From Clostridia bacterium (lineage in GTDB: Bacteria; Bacillota_A; Clostridia; Oscillospirales; CAG-272), in NCBI GenBank assembly GCA_017626655.1, contig JAGAIH010000208.1:1-10995 (forward strand): a stretch of DNA of 10,995 bases, read 5' to 3'. Each line of letters opens with the position of its first letter. Position 1 is the stretch's first letter. The translations under genes were made by a program, and so were the position numbers. The notes under the pieces were generated by a model. The model did not search any database and had not been told where the DNA came from. It saw nothing but the letters and a program-made list of their open reading frames with translations. This document shows, in pieces, positions 1-5,658 of this stretch.

Positions 1-1
1 C

Positions 2-574
2 GCCAAGCAGGCCAACGCCTTCATGGTGCTGGCAGGGCTTTCCGACCCCGTCGAGGTCAACGAGCGGGTCATGATCCCCGGCGGCGGCCACGGCTACTCC
101 ACCTTCATGGGCTACTACATCATGGCCGCCAAGGCCAAGGCAGGCGACCACGCGGGCGCTCTGCGCGATATGAAGGAGTACTGGGGCGGTATGCTGGACA
201 TGGGCGCCACCACCTTCTGGGAGGACTTCGACCTTAACTGGATGGTCAACGCCGGCCGCATCGACGAGGTGGTCCCCGAGGGCAAGGTGGACATCCACGG
301 CGACTACGGCAACTACTGCTACGTCAAGTTCCGTCATTCCCTCTGCCACGGCTGGGCCTCGGGTCCCTGCCCCTACCTGTCCAACTACGTCCTGGGCGTG
401 AAGAATCTGGCCCCCGGCAAGTACGAGGTCAAGCCCGACCTGGCCTGGCTGGATTGGGCCAAGGGCTCCTACCCCACCCCCAAGGGCGAGATCAAGGTCT
501 GGGCCTTCAAGGACACCGAGGGCAAGACCGTGGTCAATATCGAGGCTCCCGACGGCATCGAGATCCTGCGCTGA
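2..574 (+). CDS. Alpha-L-rhamnosidase (GH78), C-terminal part, 5'-truncated by window edge
   Basis: The frame is open from base 2 to the TGA at 572-574, so this is the last ~190 residues of a longer protein whose start lies outside the window. The first visible residues (AKQANAFMVLAGL) are already inside the (alpha/alpha)6 barrel. Then come GGGHGYSTFMGYY, the barrel motif MGATTFWEDFD, whose Glu lies in the stretch that holds a key acidic residue in GH78 enzymes, and HSLCHGWASGP. The last ~65 residues (LAPGKYEVKPDLAWLDWAKG...PTPKGEIKV) match the C-terminal beta-sandwich of bacterial rhamnosidases. Such enzymes release terminal alpha-L-rhamnose from plant glycosides and rhamnogalacturonan. Location cannot be judged without the N-terminus. 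The family call rests on motifs recognised by eye; an unsaturated or other (alpha/alpha)6 glycosidase is less likely. Confidence 0.8.
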   Translation, partial: AKQANAFMVLAGLSDPVEVNERVMIPGGGHGYSTFMGYYIMAAKAKAGDHAGALRDMKEYWGGMLDMGATTFWEDFDLNWMVNAGRIDEVVPEGKVDIHGDYGNYCYVKFRHSLCHGWASGPCPYLSNYVLGVKNLAPGKYEVKPDLAWLDWAKGSYPTPKGEIKVWAFKDTEGKTVVNIEAPDGIEILR

Positions 575-601
575 TATTGGCTGTCGATTGATTCATAGCG
601 C

Positions 602-641
602 AAAAAGCCCCATCGCTTCCGTAGAGAGGCGGTGGGGTTTT
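602..641. terminator. Bidirectional intrinsic terminator between convergent genes
   Basis: The left arm AAAAAGCCCCATCGC (602-616) pairs with GCGGTGGGGTTTT (629-641), with G-T wobbles and a few further pairs toward a 6-nt loop. It begins 28 nt after the rhamnosidase stop and gives TTTT on the plus strand. On the minus strand it ends in TTTTT and lies about 70 nt past the stop of the four-gene minus operon, so it can serve both transcripts. Confidence 0.8.
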
Positions 642-709
642 GTGTGAAAAAGGGGATCTCAAATTTGGGTTTATCTTGTATCTTGCCGTTAAACCGTGAT
701 TTGAAAATA

Positions 710-1870
710 TTACAGCAGCTTCCGCCGGATATACCGCACCGTCTTCTCGGGGGTCTTCTTCTCGAACTCCACCAGGGGGTCGAAGTTGCTGAAGGTACCG
801 CCCTCGGACCCCGACCAGCCGATGAGCCATTGGCCCTTCAGCTCGTCATCCAGGTTGTCGCTGTCGGAGCGGTAGCGGAAGATATGGAAGACCTCCCCCT
901 TCTTCTTGGTTTGCCCGATGAACTCAATGGCGTCGGGGGCCTTGCCCAGCTCGGTGGGGTAGGTGAGCCAGCGCACCATGTTGCTCTTGGCCAGGTAGAC
1001 GGGATCCCGCAGAGCCTCGGGGAAGCGGTCGGCCATGCCGTGGCGGGAAAGGGCGTGGTAGGTGAGGTCGGCAAACTCCAGATTCTCGGCCAACGCTACG
1101 ATGGGGCCGTCGGCGATGGGCGCGCCCACCTCCAGAAGGGTGTCCAGAGCGTAGTAGCTGACCGTGGGGTCCTTGAGGACGAAGATGCAGTCCAGCAGAC
1201 GGACCAGCTCACTGCCCAGCGGGGAGGCGGGCATGATGTACAGAGCGGCGTCGCAGATGTACTCCAGATTGCCGTAGCCGTCCTTGTGGATGGTCCCGGC
1301 CCGCAGGCCGTCGGCGTAGCGGTGTAGCTCGGACACGGCGTACTTCTCCAGCACCGCCTTGGCGTCGGCGGGCATCTGCCGGACCTGATCCTTGTAGTGG
1401 ATCAGCCCCGCCCACAGCTCGCCCTTGTGGAACTCGTCCTTCAGAGGAGCCACCAGGCAGAGGATGCGCTCCATGTCGGAAGCGTCGGGCTGACGGTCGC
1501 GGAAGGCCTCGTCGATGGCGCACTCCAGGAACCGCTCCCGGTCGTAGCGCTCCATGACCGCCTTGACCGTTTCCATACGGGCGGGAGGCACGGCGGCGGG
1601 GTTGGCGTACAGGAACATCATAAGATTCATGAGGGAATCCGTCAATCCGTAGACCTCGTCCTTGGCGCGGTAGCTCTCGCAGGCGTCCAGGAGGGCGGGG
1701 ACCTTCTCCAGCTCGGATACGGCGAAGGCGGACAGCTCCTCCCGCTCCTCGGGGGTGACCCGCTTCTTGGCGGCGGAGAGGGCGTTGCCCAGGTAGGTCA
1801 GAAATTGGGTCTTGTCCTTCAGGCTCTCGGCGGCGCGGACGCGGTCGAGGATGGGGGTGTAGGTGGTCAT
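710..1870 (-). CDS. Uncharacterised alpha-helical (HEAT-like) protein, 386 aa; last gene of the four-gene operon
   Basis: I do not recognise a named family. The start is the ATG at 1870 (MTTYTPILDRV): AAAGGAG lies 7 nt upstream inside the 13-nt gap to the preceding gene. An ATG 5 nt further upstream is out of frame, and the open frame running to 1903 would overlap that gene. The stop is TAA at 710-712. There is no signal peptide or membrane segment, so it is probably cytoplasmic. Residues 1-~305 look like successive amphipathic helices rich in Leu, Ala and Glu, suggesting an alpha-solenoid (inference). The last ~75 residues differ: short beta-type segments (GEVFHIFRYRSD, GQWLIGWSG) end in a basic helix (VRYIRRKLL). 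Its position behind three membrane-protein genes suggests a partner role for them, but nothing shows a catalytic site. Confidence 0.85.
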   Translation of the reverse strand: MTTYTPILDRVRAAESLKDKTQFLTYLGNALSAAKKRVTPEEREELSAFAVSELEKVPALLDACESYRAKDEVYGLTDSLMNLMMFLYANPAAVPPARMETVKAVMERYDRERFLECAIDEAFRDRQPDASDMERILCLVAPLKDEFHKGELWAGLIHYKDQVRQMPADAKAVLEKYAVSELHRYADGLRAGTIHKDGYGNLEYICDAALYIMPASPLGSELVRLLDCIFVLKDPTVSYYALDTLLEVGAPIADGPIVALAENLEFADLTYHALSRHGMADRFPEALRDPVYLAKSNMVRWLTYPTELGKAPDAIEFIGQTKKKGEVFHIFRYRSDSDNLDDELKGQWLIGWSGSEGGTFSNFDPLVEFEKKTPEKTVRYIRRKLL

Positions 1871-1883
1871 AGCATGGCTCCTT

Positions 1884-2432
1884 TCAATCATTCGAGGCCT
1901 CATCCCACGTATAGGTATCGGCGCGGTAGAGGCGGATCGGGTGGGCAGGCTTGGCGGCGAGGGTCACCACGTAGTATTCGTCTCCTACCTCGGCCAAGGC
2001 CAGCTCGGTCTGACCGGGGTGGTAGGAGTCCAGCCCCTCAAAGATAAACAGGTAGCGGGGAACTGCGCGGGCCTCGCCTCTGACGTGCTCGTAGGCGTTT
2101 GGGTACCGATCCTGCTCGATGGCATCCAGTCGGCGCTTTACCACCCGTATATCGGCGGGGTTCAAGGGCTTGCGGGCGCGGATGAGGATGGCGACGGCGT
2201 AGCCAATGACCACAGCGGCGCAAACCCAGAAAATGCCGCAGACGATCCACCCGCCGATGCCCGCGGAGCGGCTTACCAAGGCCATGATGGCGGTAAAGAG
2301 CAGGGAGACGACGATGCTTGCGATCATCATGCCCACGGCAAGGGCCGACGAGCCCTTGTCCCTCTCCTTCAGATCCCGCAGGATCAGCTCATAGGTCAAG
2401 CGGTGTCTGCCGCCTTCGTTGTAACGGTACAT
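1884..2432 (-). CDS. Uncharacterised two-TM membrane protein, 182 aa; paralogue of the gene before it in the operon
   Basis: The start ATG at 2432 has GGAGG 6 nt upstream; the stop is TGA at 1884-1886, 13 nt before the next operon start. Two hydrophobic segments at about residues 30-54 and 60-86 form a hairpin, followed by a soluble C-terminal half of ~95 residues. That half carries KPLNPADIRVVKRRLDAI, then FIFEGLDSY, ALAEVGDEYYVVT and HPIRLYRADTYTW. The neighbouring gene at 2516-3049 has the same layout and most of the same motifs, so the two arose by tandem duplication. With two TM segments both ends should lie on the same side, probably the cytoplasm (inference). No catalytic residues are evident. 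The C-terminal half reads like a small beta-rich sensing or binding domain, but this is a guess. Confidence 0.85.
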   Translation of the reverse strand: MYRYNEGGRHRLTYELILRDLKERDKGSSALAVGMMIASIVVSLLFTAIMALVSRSAGIGGWIVCGIFWVCAAVVIGYAVAILIRARKPLNPADIRVVKRRLDAIEQDRYPNAYEHVRGEARAVPRYLFIFEGLDSYHPGQTELALAEVGDEYYVVTLAAKPAHPIRLYRADTYTWDEASND

Positions 2433-2515
2433 AGGTATCCTCCATAGATGGGGAACGCAGGCTCATGCCACACTTTAGGGGCGGGGTCTCACGGTTCCTG
2501 TAATTGGGATTTGGG

Positions 2516-3049
2516 TCAGCCGTTCCAGACGTAGGCGTCGGCTCTGTAGATGCGGAGGGGATGGGTGCCGCCCTCGAAGGCGGTTACGATGTAGTACATA
2601 TCCCCCTCCTTGGCCAGAGCCACTTGGGTGGGGGAGGGGAAATACTTGTCCATGCCCTCGAAGTAGAACACGTCCCGCTCCACCGATCCTCGCCCGCCGG
2701 AGGGTTGCCGCTCGCTATAGGAAATGGTGTCCAGCCGCCGCTTGACGATGTGGATGTCCTCGGGCTTCAGGGGCTTGGAGCTGTTGACCAGGATGAATAC
2801 GGCGGCGGCCATGATCATCAGGGCCCCGAGCCAGAACAGGGCGCAGACGATGATCCCCACGATAAACTCCACGCCCTCTCCCCCGGAGATGAGGTACATA
2901 AAAAGGGTAGCCATCAACGCGGCGATGGGGGGCAGGACCAGCATGAAGGGGGCCACGGCCTTGCTGAATTTGTCGTCGTCCTTCATGTCGTGGATCACCA
3001 GCTCGGGGGTAAGGATGGGCTTGCGATCCTCGCTGTACTTGTATGCCAT
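2516..3049 (-). CDS. Uncharacterised two-TM membrane protein, 177 aa; paralogue of the following operon gene
   Basis: The frame stays open far upstream, to 3304, but the real start is the ATG at 3049 (MAYKYSEDRK). AAAGGAG lies 9 nt before it in the 14-nt gap to the preceding gene, and the upstream part is an out-of-frame shadow of that gene. Segments 33-54 and 63-88 are hydrophobic. The C-terminal half has SKPLKPEDIHIVKRRLDTI, VFYFEGMDKY, ALAKEGDMYYIVT and HPLRIYRADAYVW, shared with the 182-aa paralogue. The linker SERQPSGGRGSV differs most between the two. It ends 83 nt before the paralogue's start, the longest gap in the operon; I see no convincing terminator or promoter there. Function unknown. 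Confidence 0.85.
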   Translation of the reverse strand: MAYKYSEDRKPILTPELVIHDMKDDDKFSKAVAPFMLVLPPIAALMATLFMYLISGGEGVEFIVGIIVCALFWLGALMIMAAAVFILVNSSKPLKPEDIHIVKRRLDTISYSERQPSGGRGSVERDVFYFEGMDKYFPSPTQVALAKEGDMYYIVTAFEGGTHPLRIYRADAYVWNG

Positions 3050-3063
3050 GGTGTCTTTCTCCT

Positions 3064-3561
3064 TTACAGGGTGTAGCCGTCCCCATCCGCGCCTTGGGCG
3101 AGGATGGCGTCGATCTGCTTCTTCCATTCCTTGTTCTTGGAGACCACCACCTCCAGCCCCGTGCCGTCCTTCAGCACGATGACCAGCAGGTTGCGGTTCA
3201 GCCGCACCTCGGCCACCTGAGACAGGGGGATGGCGAAGTCCTTGCGGGCGTGGTTGAGCTTGTGGGGGTAAAACTCCAGCCCCTCCCTCGTGAAGAACAT
3301 CCACCCGCCGATGCCCTGCCAGGTGGCGCCGCCCTCGCAGATGATGGGGCGGTCGGCGGAGATCTCGGCGCGAATTTGGGCGAATTTCTTTTCGGTGCCG
3401 CGGGTGAACAGGGTCATGATCCCCCCGAACAAAAGCCCCGCACAGAGGCCGCCGATAGCCCCGGCCACAAAGCCGTATTGGATGATGAAGAACACCCCCA
3501 TGGGGGCGCCGAAGCCGATGGCGAGGATCAAGAACTCCCGCCGGCCGTTGCGATAGACCAT
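3064..3561 (-). CDS. Membrane-anchored GRAM/PH-like domain protein, 165 aa; first gene of the four-gene operon
   Basis: The start ATG at 3561 has AGGAGG 6 nt upstream and lies about 30 nt from the predicted transcription start. After a basic N-terminus (MVYRNGRREF), two hydrophobic segments at ~10-29 and ~31-52 are rich in Gly and probably form a membrane hairpin. Residues ~62-153 look like a GRAM/bacterial PH-type beta domain with a final helix: ICEGGATW, GWMFFTREGLEFYPHK, FAIPLSQVAEVRL, LLVIVLKDGTGLEVVV and EWKKQIDAI. In that fold such domains bind lipids or proteins at a membrane face. The domain call is by pattern only, with no alignment. It is followed after 14 nt by the 177-aa paralogue, with which it shares the two-TM plus cytoplasmic beta-domain design. 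Confidence 0.82.
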   Translation of the reverse strand: MVYRNGRREFLILAIGFGAPMGVFFIIQYGFVAGAIGGLCAGLLFGGIMTLFTRGTEKKFAQIRAEISADRPIICEGGATWQGIGGWMFFTREGLEFYPHKLNHARKDFAIPLSQVAEVRLNRNLLVIVLKDGTGLEVVVSKNKEWKKQIDAILAQGADGDGYTL

Positions 3562-3597
3562 TGTATACCTCCTGTGGGGCTGCTGTCGGTTTCCTTC

Positions 3598-3626
3598 ATT
3601 ATAGCATATTTCCGCGGAAAATACAA
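3598..3626 (-). promoter_or_regulatory. Sigma-A promoter of the four-gene minus operon, with a palindrome in its spacer
   Basis: Reading the minus strand, TTGTAT (3621-3626) is followed by a 17-bp spacer and a perfect TATAAT (3598-3603). Predicted transcription starts near 3591, giving a ~30-nt leader that contains AGGAGG. The spacer contains the perfect 12-bp palindrome TTTCCGCGGAAA (3609-3620), a plausible repressor operator. Confidence 0.7.
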
Positions 3627-3694
3627 CCCCTACTTATATAGACGCAATTTCTGTGCGGTTCCTTTCGCCGAATGGGAAAAAACTTGAAAATATC

Positions 3695-3723
3695 TTGCAT
3701 TTTCTCCCTGTTTATGCTATACT
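3695..3723 (+). promoter_or_regulatory. Extended -10 sigma-A promoter of the GH125 gene
   Basis: TTGCAT (3695-3700), a 17-bp spacer and TATACT (3718-3723) are preceded by TGC, which makes an extended -10 element. Transcription should start near 3730, about 40 nt before the ATG at 3770. The promoter diverges from the four-gene operon promoter; the two -35 boxes are about 70 bp apart. Confidence 0.75.
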
Positions 3724-3769
3724 ATGGGCAACGCGCAAGCAAAAAACCACGCATAAAGGATATACGAAC

Positions 3770-5056
3770 ATGAATCAATTCTCTCACCTCCTCCGCGATC
3801 AGATCGACGCCGTCTGCAAGAGGCTCTACGAGATGGGCCGCGACGATCTGGCTCTGCTCTTCACCAAGTGCTACCCCAACACCCTGGAGACCACCACCAA
3901 GCTCCTGGATGACGGCTCGGCCTTCGTCATCACGGGTGATATCCACGCCATGTGGCTCCGCGACTCCGCCGCCCAGGTGCACCACTACCTCCCCGTGGCG
4001 GCCAAGAGCCCCGAGCTGGCCGACATCATCGAGAAGATGATCAAGCGCTACGCCATCTACGTCCCCAAGGACCCCTACGCCAACGCCTTCAACGAGTGCG
4101 ACAATAACCGCGGCCACGTGGAGGACCTGACCTTCCGCTCCCCCTGGGTCTGGGAGCGCAAGTACGAGGTGGACTCCCTCTGCTCGGTGATCTTCATCGC
4201 CTACAAGTTCTGGAAAAAGACGGGCCGCACGGGGCACCTGGATGAGGACTACAAGAAGATGCTCACCATCATCCTGGATCTCTGGGAGACCGAGCAGTAC
4301 CACGCCGAGAAATCTCCCTACACCTTCGAGCGCCCCGAGCCTCCCAAGCCCACCGACACCCTGACCCACGGCGGCCACGGCTCCCCTGTGGGCTACACCG
4401 GCATGACCTGGTCGGGCTTCCGTCCCTCGGACGACGCCTGCACCTACCACTACCTCATCCCCGCCCAGATGTACGCCGTGGTGGTCCTGCGCTACCTGGC
4501 CGAGATCGCCCGGGAGATCTACGCCGACGAGGCCCTGGCCCTCCGCGCCGAGAAGCTGGGGGGTGAGATCGACGCGGGCATCCAACAGTACGGCATGGTG
4601 GATCACCCCAAGTACGGCCGCATCTACGCCTACGAGACCGACGGTCTGGGCAACTACAACCTCATGGACGACGCCAACGTCCCCTCCCTCCTTTCCGCCC
4701 CCTACCTGGGCTACTGCTCCGCCGACGATCCCGTCTACCAAAACACCCGCCGCTTCATCCTCTCGGAGGATAACCCCTTCTACTTCAAGGGCGAGAAGCT
4801 CCACGGCATCGGCTCCCCCCACACCGAGCATGGCTTCGTATGGCCCATCTCCCTGGCGCTCCAGGGCTTGACCTCAAACGACCCCGCCGAGGTGGAGGAA
4901 ATGCTCTCCATGATGGCCACCTCCCACGCGGGGACCTACTTCATGCATGAGAGCATCAACGCCAATAACGAGTATGAATTCAGCCGCGAGTGGTTCGCCT
5001 GGGCGAATTCCATCTTCTCGGAGCTGGTGCTGAAGTACGCGGGGTTTGAGGTCTGA
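3770..5056 (+). CDS. GH125 exo-alpha-1,6-mannosidase (metal-independent), 428 aa
   Basis: Hydrolyses terminal alpha-1,6-linked mannose, as known for clostridial and streptococcal GH125 enzymes acting on N-glycan cores or yeast mannan. The frame is open from 3653, but the start is ATG 3770: AAAGGA lies 9 nt upstream and the promoter -10 (3718-3723) is inside the longer frame. Family signatures are clear: FVITGDIHAMWLRDSAAQV (52-70), the (alpha/alpha)6-barrel motif GFRPSDDACT (216-225), NLMDDANVPSLLSAPYLG (297-314) and YFMHESINANN (390-400) with WFAWANSIFSELV near the end. D221 is the likely general acid and E394 the base; their 173-residue spacing equals that of the characterised enzymes. There is no signal peptide, so it is probably cytoplasmic and acts on imported oligosaccharides. 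Length is normal for the family. It appears monocistronic. Confidence 0.95.
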   Translation: MNQFSHLLRDQIDAVCKRLYEMGRDDLALLFTKCYPNTLETTTKLLDDGSAFVITGDIHAMWLRDSAAQVHHYLPVAAKSPELADIIEKMIKRYAIYVPKDPYANAFNECDNNRGHVEDLTFRSPWVWERKYEVDSLCSVIFIAYKFWKKTGRTGHLDEDYKKMLTIILDLWETEQYHAEKSPYTFERPEPPKPTDTLTHGGHGSPVGYTGMTWSGFRPSDDACTYHYLIPAQMYAVVVLRYLAEIAREIYADEALALRAEKLGGEIDAGIQQYGMVDHPKYGRIYAYETDGLGNYNLMDDANVPSLLSAPYLGYCSADDPVYQNTRRFILSEDNPFYFKGEKLHGIGSPHTEHGFVWPISLALQGLTSNDPAEVEEMLSMMATSHAGTYFMHESINANNEYEFSREWFAWANSIFSELVLKYAGFEV

Positions 5057-5063
5057 GTGCAGG

Positions 5064-5348
5064 AAAATTGGGGTTTATCGAACTGTTTGACGGAACAGAT
5101 TAGTATGTTTTTGGGTGACCCTCATCCACCGCTATCGCGGTCCCCCTTCCCCCGAGGGGAAGGTCAATGCGTCAGCCATTTCCTTGGCTGATACCCAAAA
5201 ACGTACTGATACCAATAGCTTTTCAGAGATAACGACAAGCACGAGCCGAATACCTTCCCCTCGGGGGAAGGGGGACCGCGTAGCGGTGGATGAGGGTCAC
5301 CCTACCCGATTCCACCCTGCTCCGTCAGACCGACAAACCCAAATTTGA
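5064..5348. repeat. Outer flanks of the inverted-repeat element (shared ATTTGGGTTT...CGGTCTGAC sequence)
   Basis: Outside the strong arms of the 5113-5302 palindrome, 5064-5098 (AAATTGGGGTTTATCG..., ...TGACGGAACAG) resembles the reverse complement of 5318-5346 (AAATTTGGGTTTGTCGG, then TCTGACGGAGCA). The whole element may therefore span about 285 bp. The same sequence recurs at 10771-10794 next to the second palindromic repeat. Confidence 0.5.
5113..5302. repeat. 190-bp near-perfect inverted repeat (dispersed palindromic element)
   Basis: The left arm 5113-5164 (52 nt, starting GGGTGACCCTCATCCACCGC) is the exact reverse complement of the right arm 5252-5302 (51 nt) except for one deleted base. 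The 87-bp centre contains its own hairpin, TCAGCCA (5172-5178) with TGGCTGA (5185-5191). It lies 56 nt after the GH125 stop, so it may also end that transcript. No transposase or clear target-site duplication is visible. It looks like a non-autonomous dispersed repeat of Clostridia chromosomes; copy number cannot be judged from one window. Confidence 0.85.
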
Positions 5349-5377
5349 AGCATTTTGCAATCGCCTATTGGCGTATG

Positions 5378-5403
5378 AAAAAAGGAGGCCTTTGCCTCCT
5401 TTT
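5378..5403 (-). terminator. Intrinsic terminator of spoVM
   Basis: A perfect 10-bp stem, AAAAGGAGGC (5380-5389) with GCCTCCTTTT (5394-5403), closes a 4-nt loop. On the minus strand it is followed by a run of six T and begins 7 nt past the spoVM stop codon. It could also act on plus-strand readthrough, but the T run there is only four. Confidence 0.8.
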
Positions 5404-5410
5404 GGGGGGA

Positions 5411-5497
5411 TCAGCGTCTTTTCTCCTTCCGTATGCCAAACAGCTTCCGCAGGATGGGGGCCAGGAGGGCGGGGGAGCGCAGGACTACGATCTTCAT
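5411..5497 (-). CDS. spoVM: SpoVM-like stage V sporulation peptide, 28 aa
   Basis: SpoVM is a tiny amphipathic helix that recognises the convex forespore membrane, recruits the coat-basement ATPase SpoIVA and is needed for spore coat and cortex formation. The minus-strand frame from ATG 5497 to TGA 5411-5413 reads MKIVVLRSPALLAPILRKLF then GIRKEKRR. It aligns without gaps to the Bacillus peptide: Pro9, Leu12, Ile15, Arg17 and Gly21 fall at the same positions, and the 28-residue length is right (26 in Bacillus). AAAGGAAGG ends 6 nt upstream of the ATG, and an intrinsic terminator follows the stop by 7 nt, so the gene stands alone. A sigma-E promoter is expected; CATATACT at 5543-5550 (minus) resembles its -10 box but has no good -35. 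The gene marks the host as a spore-forming lineage. Confidence 0.82.
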   Translation of the reverse strand: MKIVVLRSPALLAPILRKLFGIRKEKRR

Positions 5498-5598
5498 GGG
5501 TTACCTTCCTTTCTATATGCAGGCATGGACGCGGGTACTGTCAGTATATGCGGCGCTTCCCGAATGGGGAAAATATCCGCAAAAAATGCCGCTGACAA

Positions 5599-5627
5599 TT
5601 GACACGGGGCCTGTTTTATGGTATTCT
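5599..5627 (+). promoter_or_regulatory. Sigma-A promoter of the 396-aa protein / oxidoreductase operon
   Basis: A perfect TTGACA (5599-5604), a 17-bp spacer and TATTCT (5622-5627) are preceded by TGG, giving an extended -10. Transcription would start near 5634, 25 nt before ATG 5659. Confidence 0.78.
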
Positions 5628-5658
5628 ATAGGTAACCTCTCCCGAAAGGAGCTTGATC

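Noticed and set aside
2433..2515. Terminator or internal promoter in the 83-nt gap between the paralogues
   Set aside because: Only a very short GGC-ATGA-GCC stem and no T run; no credible -35/-10 pair on the minus strand.
3050..3304. N-terminal extension of the 177-aa paralogue up to 3304
   Set aside because: It overlaps most of the GRAM-like protein gene in another frame, reads as Arg/Pro/Gly-rich shadow text, and the inner ATG has a good ribosome binding site.
5543..5580. Sigma-E promoter for spoVM
   Set aside because: CATATACT fits the -10 box, but the nearest -35-like sequence (GGATATTTT) is about 20 bp away, too far for the usual 13-15 bp spacer. Noted only as a weak possibility.
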